Shown: piece by piece, positions 49,419 through 57,822 of the stretch
Position numbering within the stretch: position 1 is the stretch's first letter
How the letters are laid out: the number at the start of each line of letters is the position of its first letter
Origin: Microvirga soli
GTDB taxonomy: Bacteria; Pseudomonadota; Alphaproteobacteria; Rhizobiales; Beijerinckiaceae
Length of the DNA stretch: 64,000 bases
Reading direction: 5' to 3'
NCBI RefSeq assembly: GCF_016734765.1
Contig: NZ_JAERQE010000010.1
Span: 1-64,000, forward strand
The notes under the pieces: model-generated
The model's database searches: none
What the model was told of the DNA's origin: nothing
Seen by the model: only the letters and a program-made list of their open reading frames with translations
Program-made: the position numbers and the translations under genes

Positions 49419-50225
49419 TCACGGCTTGCTCAGTGCCCGGCGGCGCTTGAGCAGATCATCGGCCAGTGAGGGGACAGCCAACAGCAGCAAGAGCAATCCC
49501 AGGGGAAGGCACGTGGCAAAGCCCCAGCTCTGAAAGCCGAACGCCCCAAACAGGCCGCTTGCGAAGAAGAAACCAAGCAACAAACTCAGCAAGCGCAGTT
49601 TTGGTCGGTCTACGCGGACCCGGGACGTTTCCGGACAGGTCTGATCCCTGTTCCAGTAGACAAGCTTTCCCAGCTCAATGCCAACATCGGTGATTATGCC
49701 CGTCACATGGGTCGTGCGGATGCGAGCGCCGGAAATTTTGGTCACGGTGGCGTTCTGCAGCCCCATGATGAAGCAGAGCATGAGTACGGCTAATGGAGTG
49801 AACCCGGAGGCGCCGTGCGCCAAGCCACCCAGCAGCCCAAAGCCGAGCAGCAGGGCCGCCTCCAGCAGCAGGGGCCGGGCGTAGAGGTCGCGCCGATTGC
49901 CGCGGCGGCCCCAGTTGATCAGGATGGCCGAGCAGGCCGCCCCGGCGACAAAGGACATCAACGCAACCGTCCCTGCTATCACGAGGCCGAAGGCGCCGAG
50001 GACGAGATTGTCGGCGAGGGACGAAAAGATCCCGGACATATGCGAGGTGTACTGGCCCATGACAAGGAATCCGCCCGCGTTGGCCGCCCCCGCCACAAAC
50101 GCGAGGACCATCCCAAGCCGGGTGTCGGCCCTCGCCGACCGCCCCGGGGCAATAATCCGCCGGGCGGAACGGGCATAATGACCGACCAGGCCGCGCTTCC
50201 GCCGAAGCCGATGCTGCCGGTTCAT
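49419..50225 (-). CDS. DUF1275 (YoaK) family membrane protein
   Basis: 268 residues from ATG 50225 (an in-frame extension to 50417 lacks homology). About six membrane spans. Conserved pattern: VLAFVAGAANAGGFLVMGQYTSHMSGIFSSLADN, CFIMGLQNATVTKISGARIRTTHVTGIITDVGIELG, typical of YoaK/DUF1275. Function in bacteria unknown; sometimes suspected as a transporter. The ribosome binding site is weak. Confidence 0.9.
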   Translation of the reverse strand: MNRQHRLRRKRGLVGHYARSARRIIAPGRSARADTRLGMVLAFVAGAANAGGFLVMGQYTSHMSGIFSSLADNLVLGAFGLVIAGTVALMSFVAGAACSAILINWGRRGNRRDLYARPLLLEAALLLGFGLLGGLAHGASGFTPLAVLMLCFIMGLQNATVTKISGARIRTTHVTGIITDVGIELGKLVYWNRDQTCPETSRVRVDRPKLRLLSLLLGFFFASGLFGAFGFQSWGFATCLPLGLLLLLLAVPSLADDLLKRRRALSKP

Positions 50226-50455
50226 CGCGGACCGTTGCCACTCCGCGTGGGGCGGCGGCCTCCCAGTTTCGGCACCGCCGTATCTGCAGCCGTGTTTAAC
50301 ACAAGTCATCGTCCAGTGTCTGGATCTGGGATAATGAGGAGGGACTTCAGAGTTCTTCCTCCCTCTGGATCCCTTCTCCCTCCCTGCATGCGCCGGCGAG
50401 GGAGTTTCTTTGGCCATATGTAGCGGCGGGAAGGTCGATCACGTTTGCGGCCGCC

Positions 50456-51637
50456 TCACGCGTTGACGCGCGGCCGGGTAAATACGTTCCAGTAGGCCAA
50501 CGCGAAGCCGACGAAGGCCCCGGCCCAGGCCAGTCCCGCCACATGGAGCAGGACATCGCTCAGGGCGGGATGAACCGCGGCGCAGATCCGCGCGAGGGCG
50601 CCGACGACGAGCAGGAGATAGAGTCCCTGCATGACCGTGGACGCAACCAGCGCCCGGCCGGTGTGCCCAAGGCTCGACCGGGACATCACGGCCAGTGTCA
50701 TGACGCCCATGGCGCCGCCCGACCAGGCATGGATTCCGGCTGCGCTGGACACGAGGCCCAAGGTAGCCAGCCCGGTCAGTATGAAGCCGAGCGGCACGAA
50801 GGCGTAGGCGACATGCAGGATCAGGACGAGCCGGTCGCGCCAGGTGCGCTCCCCCGCCCAACGTGCGAGGCGCGCCGCCTGGAGCACGCCGGCCGCGATC
50901 AGAGCGGCCCCGGTCACGCTCCAATCGGGCGTGGCGATCCATGCCGCAAGTGCCACCCCGGCGGCGATCATAGTGACCATGTCGAAGCGGCCGAACGGCG
51001 CCGGTAGGCGGCCGGGGTTCTCGCGCACGAGCCAGTTGCGGGTGAAGCTCGGGATGATGCGCCCGCCGACCAGCATGATCAGCATCATGGTGGCGGCAAT
51101 CCCGAAGCGGATGCCGCAGTCGGCGGCACCCAGGACATGCGCCTCGACATGGAAGAGGATATTGCCGGCAAGAAGGAGTCCGAGGGCGATGAGGACCTTA
51201 AGGTTGCGCCAGTTTCTGCCCTTGACGATCTCTCGGCCCATGGCCCCTGCGACAAGCAGCAGGAACGCGTTGTCGATCACCGCCGCAGCCTCCCAGCCGA
51301 TCCAGGCCGAGGTTGTGACGGCGAGGCGGCCCGCGGCCCAGACGAGCACGAGGACCAGCAGCGGCCGGCCCTGCAGCGGCATGCGTCCGGTCCAGTTCGG
51401 AACCGCGGTGAGCAGGAAGCCGGTGATCACCGCCGGAAGGTAGCCGTAGAGCATCTCATGGATATGCCAATCGCGCGGAGCGAACGCTGTCGACAGCTCC
51501 AACGTGCCGTAGAACATCGGCAGCCAAGCGAGGATGGCGAGACCAGCATAGAGCGAGCCGAAGAGGAAGAACGGACGGAAGCCGTAGGAGAGGAGCGCGG
51601 GTCCCTTGTAGTCCCGCAGGCGGGGAATGGGAGCCAT
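50456..51637 (-). CDS. nnrS: NnrS family haem-copper membrane protein
   Basis: 393 residues; ATG 51637 with AGGAGG upstream. About 12 membrane spans. NnrS signature elements: SYGFRPFFLFGSLYAGLAILAWL, DWHIHEMLYGYLPAVITGFLLTAVPNWTGR, GGRIIPSFTRNWL and HAWSGGAMGVMTLAVMSRSSLGHTGR. NnrS is known in NO-metabolising bacteria, is induced with nitrite and NO reductase genes, and reduces NO stress. It lies downstream of pseudoazurin on the same strand (about 140 bp, with a hairpin between). Confidence 0.95.
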   Translation of the reverse strand: MAPIPRLRDYKGPALLSYGFRPFFLFGSLYAGLAILAWLPMFYGTLELSTAFAPRDWHIHEMLYGYLPAVITGFLLTAVPNWTGRMPLQGRPLLVLVLVWAAGRLAVTTSAWIGWEAAAVIDNAFLLLVAGAMGREIVKGRNWRNLKVLIALGLLLAGNILFHVEAHVLGAADCGIRFGIAATMMLIMLVGGRIIPSFTRNWLVRENPGRLPAPFGRFDMVTMIAAGVALAAWIATPDWSVTGAALIAAGVLQAARLARWAGERTWRDRLVLILHVAYAFVPLGFILTGLATLGLVSSAAGIHAWSGGAMGVMTLAVMSRSSLGHTGRALVASTVMQGLYLLLVVGALARICAAVHPALSDVLLHVAGLAWAGAFVGFALAYWNVFTRPRVNA

Positions 51638-51730
51638 CACAGGCCTCCTATGGGTTCATACCATCCAAGCCAACCCCGAGGGTTGTGCGCAGAGTCAGGC
51701 CGCCGATCGCCCGGCCGCTGCAAGAGGTTG

Positions 51731-51762
51731 GCACCGCCACGGCAGGTTCACCGTGGCGGTGC
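51731..51762 (-). terminator. Hairpin after the pseudoazurin gene
   Basis: GCACCGCCACGG and CCGTGGCGGTGC pair perfectly (12 bp) around an 8-base loop, about 20 bp after the pseudoazurin stop. The stem is very strong but the T-run is poor, so it could terminate or stabilise the pseudoazurin mRNA. Confidence 0.65.
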
Positions 51763-51780
51763 AAGGATAGAAGCAGACTG

Positions 51781-52236
51781 TTACTTGGCGGCCGTCTTAG
51801 TCGCCGCGAGCTTGTCGAACAGGTTGGCGAACGCCTGCTTGGCCTTGCCGGGGTGCGTGGCGGCCTTGGCCTGATCCGCATTCGTCGGCTCACCGACCAC
51901 GATCATGCCGACCATGCCCATGCCGTAGTGCGGCTTGCACTTGTAGCCGTACACGCCCGGCTTATCGAAGGTGATCGCCACTTCCTCGTTGATCTTGCCG
52001 ACGAACTTCTGCCCGCCTTCCGGCAGCATGCCGTCAACGGTCTCGACGTTGTGGCCCTTGTCCGAGGCGACGAACTTGACCGTATCGCCTGGGTTGATCT
52101 TCACCAGCGCGGGCTCGAACACCATGACGCCCTCAGTGCCCTTGTTGAGCATCTTCACTTCGACCTCGGCCGCGGTGGCGGCGCCTGCAAAGCCAAGGGC
52201 TGCCACGAGAGCGCCGAGCACAATAACCTTCCGCAT
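51781..52236 (-). CDS. Pseudoazurin (periplasmic blue copper protein)
   Basis: 151 residues; ATG 52236 with AGGAGA upstream. Signal peptide MRKVIVLGALVAALGFAGAATAA. Pseudoazurin fold with the type 1 copper ligands visible: His in DKGHNVETV, and Cys, His and Met in GYKCKPHYGMGMVGMI. C-terminal extension of Ala/Lys-rich helix. Electron carrier from the bc1 complex or cytochromes to nitrite reductase NirK, N2O reductase or other periplasmic oxidoreductases. Two FNR-family boxes lie in the shared upstream region with nnrR, so low-oxygen or NO control is likely. Confidence 0.94.
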   Translation of the reverse strand: MRKVIVLGALVAALGFAGAATAAEVEVKMLNKGTEGVMVFEPALVKINPGDTVKFVASDKGHNVETVDGMLPEGGQKFVGKINEEVAITFDKPGVYGYKCKPHYGMGMVGMIVVGEPTNADQAKAATHPGKAKQAFANLFDKLAATKTAAK

Positions 52237-52321
52237 GATTGTCTCCTGTTGCGATGCGAAACATGTGAGCTCCTGTCTGAAGCTCTTGGGGAGTTGATAC
52301 GCCCGGCGGGCTCGTCTGTGT

Positions 52322-52335
52322 TTGATCTTGCGCAA
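52322..52335. promoter_or_regulatory. FNR/NNR-type box 1
   Basis: TTGATCTTGCGCAA, fitting TTG-N8-CAA with the TTGAT half-site, about 90 bp upstream of pseudoazurin. Confidence 0.6.
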
Positions 52336-52382
52336 AGAGTCGGCATATTTGCTAAAAAGGCAGCGCAAGACGGAGCCGCTGT

Positions 52383-52396
52383 TTGCGCCAAGGCAA
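52383..52396. promoter_or_regulatory. FNR/NNR-type box 2
   Basis: TTGCGCCAAGGCAA, fitting TTG-N8-CAA, 147 bp upstream of pseudoazurin and 147 bp upstream of nnrR. Its TTGCG half-site recurs in box 3. Confidence 0.6.
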
Positions 52397-52542
52397 ATAC
52401 TGTGGGATCACACGTCGTGGAGAGCTGCCGGTTGGCGAAACCATCTGGCCTTGCGAACAGAATATGACGTCCGGCTGTTATCCCGGCGCGGATCCGGACC
52501 GGCGGGCAGTGCGCGCGGCTCATTTCAGGTAAAGGAAGACGC

Positions 52543-53241
52543 ATGGCTGGTGTTGATCGATCCCTTGTGGCGGGTGTCCCCGTCTTCGCCGGGCTTGCGC
52601 CGGAGCAGATCGATCAGCTGCTGCAGGAGGCGCAGTCGGTCCGCTATCCCAAGGGAACGAACGTGTTCCAGCAGGACGAGGAGGCGCATTCCTTCTTTAT
52701 CCTGCTGCATGGGCATCTCAGGGTGTTCAAGCTGACCCCCGACGGGCAGCAGGTCGTGGTCCGCTTCGTTACGCCCGGCGAGGTGTTCGGCGTCGCCATG
52801 GCCATCGGGCGCATGACCTACCCGGCGACGGCCCAGGCCGTCGTCGACAGCATCGCCCTGGTCTGGCCCTCCGCCGCTTGGCCCCGCCTTGTGGCGACCC
52901 ACCCTGGGCTGGCGGTCAACACGCTCCAGACCGTGGGCAGCCGGCTCCAGGATGCCCATACCCGGGTGGTCGAGTTGTCGACCGAACAGGTCGAGCGCCG
53001 CGTCGCCCATGCCCTGCTTCGCCTCGCGCAACGAGCTGGCCGTAAGGTCGAGGCGGGTGTGGAGATCGACTTCCCGATCACGCGTCAGGACGTTGCCGAG
53101 ATGACGGGCACCACACTGCACACGGTCAGCCGCATCCTGACAGCCTGGGAGGCTCAGGGGCTGGTCGAGGGCGGACGGCAGCGGATCATGATCCGCGACC
53201 CGCACAAGCTGTTCCTGCTCGCCGAGGGCTCGCCCAGCTAG
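52543..53241 (+). CDS. nnrR: Crp/Fnr family regulator, NnrR/Dnr-like
   Basis: 232 residues; ATG 52543 with AAGGAAG upstream. Effector domain at about 10-125 (GVPVFAGLAPEQIDQLLQEAQSVRYPKGTNVFQQDEEAHSFFILLHGHLRVFKLTPDGQQVVVRFVTPGEVFG) and winged helix at about 150-220 (FPITRQDVAEMTGTTLHTVSRILTAWEAQGLV). The recognition helix keeps the E-x-x-SR-type contacts for TTG-N8-CAA boxes. No Cys cluster, so it is not an oxygen-sensing Fnr; NnrR/Dnr proteins respond to NO. Position among NnrS, pseudoazurin and Nap genes supports this. The precise subgroup is inferred. Confidence 0.88.
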   Translation: MAGVDRSLVAGVPVFAGLAPEQIDQLLQEAQSVRYPKGTNVFQQDEEAHSFFILLHGHLRVFKLTPDGQQVVVRFVTPGEVFGVAMAIGRMTYPATAQAVVDSIALVWPSAAWPRLVATHPGLAVNTLQTVGSRLQDAHTRVVELSTEQVERRVAHALLRLAQRAGRKVEAGVEIDFPITRQDVAEMTGTTLHTVSRILTAWEAQGLVEGGRQRIMIRDPHKLFLLAEGSPS

Positions 53242-53324
53242 GACAGAGGGTCGTTAGGCCGAGCGCGAGGGCGACCGGTCCGGCCGTCCGCCGGATCCAG
53301 GCTTCGGGAGATTCGCGGCCATGT

Positions 53325-53338
53325 TTGCGCCGGGTCAA
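53325..53338. promoter_or_regulatory. FNR/NNR-type box 3
   Basis: TTGCGCCGGGTCAA, fitting TTG-N8-CAA and sharing TTGCG with box 2. It lies 52 bp upstream of the iron-sulfur assembly gene start, a typical activator position. Confidence 0.6.
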
Positions 53339-53389
53339 AGAGCGCCCTGCCCCACTGGCGTATGTGTGACCTGTCCCAAGGAGCAAGCA

Positions 53390-53713
53390 ATGGCCCGACA
53401 TCTCGATCCCGACATTCTCGATTGCCTTCAGGACGTGATGGATCCCGAGATCGGCCTCAGCGTGGTCGACCTCGGCCTTGTCTACCAGGCGGGCCAGGAC
53501 GACCATGGCATCGACGTGGCGCTCACCTTGACGACCCGGGCTTGCCCGCTCGGCGAGATGATTGTGGAGGATGCCCGCGCGCGCCTGGTGCGCCGGTTTC
53601 CGGATGCGCCGGGCATTGCCATCAACCTCGTGTGGAGTCCGCTCTGGACGCCCGACCGCATCACTCCCCGGGGCCAGGAACTGTTAGGCCACACCCCGCG
53701 GAGAGCCGCATGA
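53390..53713 (+). CDS. MIP18/DUF59 family iron-sulfur cluster assembly protein
   Basis: 107 residues; ATG 53390 with AAGGAG upstream. Core motif DPEIGLSVVDLGLVY and the conserved Cys in TTRACPLGEMI are characteristic of SufT/PaaD-like MIP18 proteins. C-terminal WSPLWTPDRITPRGQELL is also typical of the subgroup. Works in iron-sulfur cluster handling in the cytoplasm, possibly for clusters damaged by NO or needed by Nap. First gene after box 3, likely in one transcript with the membrane protein gene. Confidence 0.9.
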   Translation: MARHLDPDILDCLQDVMDPEIGLSVVDLGLVYQAGQDDHGIDVALTLTTRACPLGEMIVEDARARLVRRFPDAPGIAINLVWSPLWTPDRITPRGQELLGHTPRRAA

Positions 53714-53820
53714 TGGCTCCGCTCCGGCCTGAAGCCCGACCGATCACATCCCGAGGCCGTCGGTGCATCGTCGCAACCGTGGTCTGGCCCCTTAGATGCG
53801 GGCTTCAGAGAGCTTCTTGA

Positions 53821-54972
53821 ATGTCTGATACGTCCCCAACGGCCACCCTGCCCCTGGTGGGCGCCAAGCCCCGCCTGGAACTGCGGCTTGCGTTTCTGGC
53901 CCTCGGGGCCCTCGCTTTGATTGCGGGCTTGTACGGGGCGCTGGCGCGGTTGGGGTGGACACTGCCCCTGGGCGCCTCCCTCGCCGCCCTGCACGGCCCG
54001 TTGATGATCTCCGGTCTGTTCGGCACGTTGATCAGCCTGGAGCGCGCCGTGGCGCTGGGCCGCGGCTGGAGCTATGCCGCCCCAGCGCTCTCCGCGCTCG
54101 GCACGCTCCTCCTGCTCGTCGGAGCGCCGGAGGCCTTCGGCGCCGGCGCCTACGCGGCCGCCGCGGCGGTGCTGGCCGGCGCCTCACTGCTGATCACCCT
54201 GCAGCAGCCGGCGGTGTTCACCGGTGCCCTTTTGTTCGGTGCCTTCGCCTGGCTCGCCGGGAATGTCCTCTGGCTGATGGGTCAGGCCGTGCCAGACCTA
54301 GTGGGCTGGTGGCTCGCCTTCTTGGTGTTGACCATTGCCGGCGAGCGTCTGGAACTCAGCCGCCTGATGCCGCAACGGCGCGGGAGCGAGGCCCTGTTCC
54401 TGTTCGCTATCGGCCTGCTCGCCGTCGGTGCCCAGAACGGAGTCATGACCGGGAACGGGGCCATCCTTTTCGGCCTGGCCCTGCTCGTCACCACCTTGTG
54501 GCTTCTGCGCCATGACATTGCCCTGCTGAATGTCCGCAGGACGGGGCAGACCCGCTTCATGGCCGCCTGCATGCTGGCAGGTTATGCGTGGTTGGGCTTG
54601 GCAGGCCTCGTGCTGATCGTGTTCCCTCCGGGCGAAAGCAGCTTCGGCTATGACCTCGCTCTGCATGCTGTTCTGATAGGGTTTGTGCTCTCGATGGTGT
54701 TCGGGCACGCACTCATCATCCTGCCCGCCGTTGCCCGCCTCAGGCTTTGCTACGGACCCATTCTCTACCTGCCGCTGGCGCTGCTGCACCTGTCCGTTGC
54801 CCTACGGGCCGGTGCCGGGCTCGCTGGATGGGACGCCGGACGGATGGCCAGCGGCGCCCTCACGCTCCTGGCCCTCGCCGGCTTCGTTGCCAGCCTGATC
54901 AAATCCTCGCGGAACGGCCGCGAGGCTCCTCCGACGGGTGGGTCCTGCCAAGGCGGATCCCGTCCGCATTGA
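53821..54972 (+). CDS. Multi-span membrane protein in the NNR cluster, NnrS-like topology
   Basis: 383 residues with about 12 hydrophobic spans. Conserved-looking His positions: LAALHGPLMISGLFGTLISLERAVALGRGWSY and LHAVLIGFVLSMVFGHALIILPAVARL; the second is reminiscent of the C-terminal His region of NnrS, but the full signature is absent. A central Glu-rich helix GERLELSRLMPQR joins the halves. 107 bp after the iron-sulfur assembly gene and before the copper trio. Candidate NO- or copper-related membrane haem protein. Function not established. Confidence 0.7.
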   Translation: MSDTSPTATLPLVGAKPRLELRLAFLALGALALIAGLYGALARLGWTLPLGASLAALHGPLMISGLFGTLISLERAVALGRGWSYAAPALSALGTLLLLVGAPEAFGAGAYAAAAAVLAGASLLITLQQPAVFTGALLFGAFAWLAGNVLWLMGQAVPDLVGWWLAFLVLTIAGERLELSRLMPQRRGSEALFLFAIGLLAVGAQNGVMTGNGAILFGLALLVTTLWLLRHDIALLNVRRTGQTRFMAACMLAGYAWLGLAGLVLIVFPPGESSFGYDLALHAVLIGFVLSMVFGHALIILPAVARLRLCYGPILYLPLALLHLSVALRAGAGLAGWDAGRMASGALTLLALAGFVASLIKSSRNGREAPPTGGSCQGGSRPH

Positions 54973-55003
54973 TCCGCCTAAGCACAGGTCTAGGTAGCCC
55001 GAT

Positions 55004-55390
55004 ATGACATGGATGGAGCACAGTGCGGAGTGGAGGCGACGGGCGACGGCGCTTGTCTCCGCCCTTGCGCTGGTTCTCCATATTGTCGCCATGGCCGTTG
55101 GGGCTATAGGCCTGCCGGCCTCTGACGGAGCCGCCCAGGTCCATGGCCACCATACGGCTGCCGCCGAGCATGATGCGGGCAGCCCCACCGAGGATCTTGG
55201 CCACAAGCCGCCGTGCTGCATCCTGAGCGTCTGCCCCGGATTGCCCGGCCCTCCCGATGACCATGCCCTGACGTGCCTGCCCGCGCCGGAGGCGCGCACG
55301 CTGATCTTCCAGGTCGGCCTTGAGTTCGCGGCGCAGCCAAGTCCCCTTCTTCCTCCTGTCGGAGCGCGGGCGCCGCCCGTCCGGACCTGA
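55004..55390 (+). CDS. His/Cys-rich exported protein, DUF2946-like
   Basis: 128 residues with a hydrophobic N-terminal segment (ATALVSALALVLHIVAMAVGAIGL) as signal or anchor. Metal-binding-looking clusters follow: VHGHHTAAAEHD, LGHKPPCCILSVC and LTCLPAP. DUF2946 proteins commonly stand next to copper-handling genes; this one is followed by YcnI and CopC-CopD genes, so copper or haem delivery in the periplasm is plausible. Homology is weak. Confidence 0.65.
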   Translation: MTWMEHSAEWRRRATALVSALALVLHIVAMAVGAIGLPASDGAAQVHGHHTAAAEHDAGSPTEDLGHKPPCCILSVCPGLPGPPDDHALTCLPAPEARTLIFQVGLEFAAQPSPLLPPVGARAPPVRT

Positions 55391-55432
55391 GCCCCAATTA
55401 GCTGACATTGCTCAATCCGACAGGATACACTC

Positions 55433-55969
55433 ATGATTTCGATCTTGCTCCGCGGGGCGTTCGCCGCCTCCGCTCTCCTCGCGCTTGCCGGCCCCGTGCT
55501 GGCCCACACCACCCTCGAAGTGCAGCAGGCCCCCGTCAGTACAACCTATAAGGCGGTGCTGCGCGTTGGCCACGGCTGCGAGGGCGCGCCGACCTTGAAG
55601 CTGCGCGTGCGCATCCCGGAGGGCGTCATCAACGTCAAGCCGATGCCTAAGGCCGGTTGGGAGTTGCAGACCGTCAAGGCATCTTACGGCAAGGCCTACG
55701 ACTACCACGGCACCCCCACGACCGAAGGCGTGCGCGAGATCGTGTGGACGGGCAAGCTGCCCGACGAGCACTACGACGAGTTCGTCTTCCGCGCCTACCT
55801 GACGGACAGCCTTAAGCCCGACACCATGCTCTACATTCCCGTGGTTCAGGAATGCGAGGGCGGCAAGGCCGACCGCTGGATCGAGATCCCGGCCGAGGGC
55901 AAGAGCGCCGACGACTACCAGTATCCGGCGCCGGGGCTGAAGCTCCTGCCGGCCAAGGCCAGCCACTGA
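55433..55969 (+). CDS. YcnI/DUF1775 family periplasmic copper-binding protein
   Basis: 178 residues. Signal peptide MISILLRGAFAASALLALAGPVLA ends so that the mature protein starts with His25 (HTTLEVQ), the copper-coordinating position of YcnI. The DUF1775 core is visible: YKAVLRVGHGCEGAPTLKLRVRIPEGVINVKPMPKAGWEL, YDYHGT and REIVWTGKLPDEHYDEFVFRAYL. Periplasmic copper chaperone role known for the family. 42 bp after the His/Cys-rich gene and 44 bp before the CopC-CopD gene, so an operon is likely. Copper is needed for cbb3, pseudoazurin and possibly NirK or NosZ. Confidence 0.93.
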   Translation: MISILLRGAFAASALLALAGPVLAHTTLEVQQAPVSTTYKAVLRVGHGCEGAPTLKLRVRIPEGVINVKPMPKAGWELQTVKASYGKAYDYHGTPTTEGVREIVWTGKLPDEHYDEFVFRAYLTDSLKPDTMLYIPVVQECEGGKADRWIEIPAEGKSADDYQYPAPGLKLLPAKASH

Positions 55970-56013
55970 CGAGGGAGCCGGGAGCCGTCTCTGCGGCAAC
56001 TCCCGGTGCCGCC

Positions 56014-57612
56014 ATGAAGCGCGCGATCCTCCTCATGCTCTGGCTGACGCTCGCGATCCTGGGCGGGGGCGAGCACGCCCTCGCGCATGCGGCGCTTGTC
56101 GAGTCCCATCCCGCGGACGGCGCCTCCGTGGAGGAGGCGCCGGCTACCGTCCGCCTGCATTTCAACGAGCCCGTCTCGCCCTTGGTCGTCAGCCTGACCG
56201 ATGCCCGCGGCCAGGTGCATCGCGGCCTGCACGCTGCAGTCCGCAACGAGGTGCTGGAAGTGGCCATCCCCGGGGATCTTCCCCGGGGCAGCCATGTCCT
56301 GAGCTACCGCGTCGCGTCGGGCGACGGTCATCCGATCGGCGGATCCGTCGTGTTCTCGATCGGTGCCCCGACGGGATCCGCCCCCACGCCGGGCGTCGAG
56401 GGAAACCAAGCCGTCCGCCGCAGCCTCTGGCTGGCGCGCGTTGCCCTGTACCTGGGGCTGTTCGCAGGTGTGGGAGGCACATTCTTCCAGGCCTGGCTCG
56501 CGCCCGGCCGCAAGGCAGGTCGGGTTGAGCGCATTCTGACTGGCTTCGTCGTCCTCGGCATCGTAGCGGCCACGATGTCCCTGGGCCTTCAGGGCGTCGA
56601 CGCCCTGGGAGAGACACCCGCTTCCCTCGGCACCGTCGCCGCGTGGGCTGCCGGATGGCGGACCTCGTTCGGACCGACGTCCGCGATCGGGGCAGTCGCC
56701 CTCCTGCTCGCCGGAATGGGACTGCGTGGGCAGATGGGATGGCGGCGGGTTTGCACCATTTCTGCCATGGCCGGAGTCGGACTGTCCCTGGCATGGAGCG
56801 GCCATGCCAGCGCCGCCGCCCCGCAATGGCTCACGCGCCCGGCTGTGTTCCTCCACGCGGTGGGCGTCGCCTACTGGATCGGAGCGTTGATCCCCCTCGT
56901 CTTCGCCATACGGCAAGCTCCCGCAGTGGCACTTCCGGTCGTCCGCCGGTTCTCCACAGGCGCCCTCATGGCGGTCGCGATGCTGACGCTGGCCGGACTC
57001 GTACTCGCGGCGATCCAGGTCGAGGCGCCCGCGAACCTGACGGGCACGGATTACGGGCGCGTCCTCATCGCCAAGACGATCCTCGTCATCACGCTGCTTG
57101 GCCTGGCCGCCCTGAACCGCATGCGGCTGACGCCCGCATTGGCGTCCCCGGGTGGCACCGACGGCAGGTGGCTGGTCCGGTCGGTTGCGGTCGAGATCGT
57201 CCTGTCCGTCGCCATCCTGGCACTGGTGGGGCTGTGGCGGTTCACCCCGCCGCCGCGGGCGCTGGCAGCGTCTGCCGAGGCTACCGCGTCCGCGAGCGTC
57301 CACCTGCATTCGCCACGGATCATGGCGCAGGTTACCCTCTCGCCCGGACGGGCGGGAGTGACGCGGGCGAGGATCGTCATCGCCTCGGGACGCGCCGAGC
57401 CAACCAGCCCGAAGGAGGTGATCCTCGTCCTGGCCAGGCCCGAGGCCGGGATCGAGGCCATCGCGCGTCCGGCACGGCGGGACGGCCGGCAGGGATGGCT
57501 CGTGGAGGGCCTCGTCCTGCCGCAGGCCGGTGCTTGGCAGGTCAGGGTCGACATCCTCGTCGACGACTTCGAGAAATCCAGCCTCGAAGGGAGCATCAGC
57601 ATAAGGCCTTGA
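56014..57612 (+). CDS. CopC-CopD fusion copper-resistance/import protein (YcnJ-like)
   Basis: 532 residues from ATG 56014; longer in-frame extensions lack homology. Signal peptide of about 24 residues, with mature His25 in HAALVESHPADGA, the CopC copper ligand region at about 25-125 (RLHFNEPVSP; SGDGHPIGGSVVFSI). The CopD-like membrane domain at about 140-435 has eight or more spans (WLARVALYLGLFAGVGGTFF; FLHAVGVAYWIGALIPL). A C-terminal periplasmic domain (about 440-530) resembles FixH/YtkA-like beta folds. Probably moves copper across the inner membrane together with the YcnI protein upstream. Confidence 0.93.
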   Translation: MKRAILLMLWLTLAILGGGEHALAHAALVESHPADGASVEEAPATVRLHFNEPVSPLVVSLTDARGQVHRGLHAAVRNEVLEVAIPGDLPRGSHVLSYRVASGDGHPIGGSVVFSIGAPTGSAPTPGVEGNQAVRRSLWLARVALYLGLFAGVGGTFFQAWLAPGRKAGRVERILTGFVVLGIVAATMSLGLQGVDALGETPASLGTVAAWAAGWRTSFGPTSAIGAVALLLAGMGLRGQMGWRRVCTISAMAGVGLSLAWSGHASAAAPQWLTRPAVFLHAVGVAYWIGALIPLVFAIRQAPAVALPVVRRFSTGALMAVAMLTLAGLVLAAIQVEAPANLTGTDYGRVLIAKTILVITLLGLAALNRMRLTPALASPGGTDGRWLVRSVAVEIVLSVAILALVGLWRFTPPPRALAASAEATASASVHLHSPRIMAQVTLSPGRAGVTRARIVIASGRAEPTSPKEVILVLARPEAGIEAIARPARRDGRQGWLVEGLVLPQAGAWQVRVDILVDDFEKSSLEGSISIRP

Positions 57613-57822
57613 CGCCCATCGAGGCCAAGCCTCGACATCTTGGTCAGCCTGTCCTGGGCCGCGCCGAGCTTGGCTGGCGACATTTTCCAGGTCGAGAACC
57701 ATCAGAGTGCGAGGCGGTCTTCACGTACTCCAGACCGCAGAAGTCGGCCCGGCCGACGGGGCCACCGGAACAGACGATGAGGAGCGGCCACATTCCCGGC
57801 CTGGGTCGGTTCCCGGTATAGG

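Noticed and set aside
55915..57702. Minus-strand open frame of 595 codons
   Set aside because: Antisense to the CopC-CopD gene, very rich in Arg, Gly and Asp; shadow.
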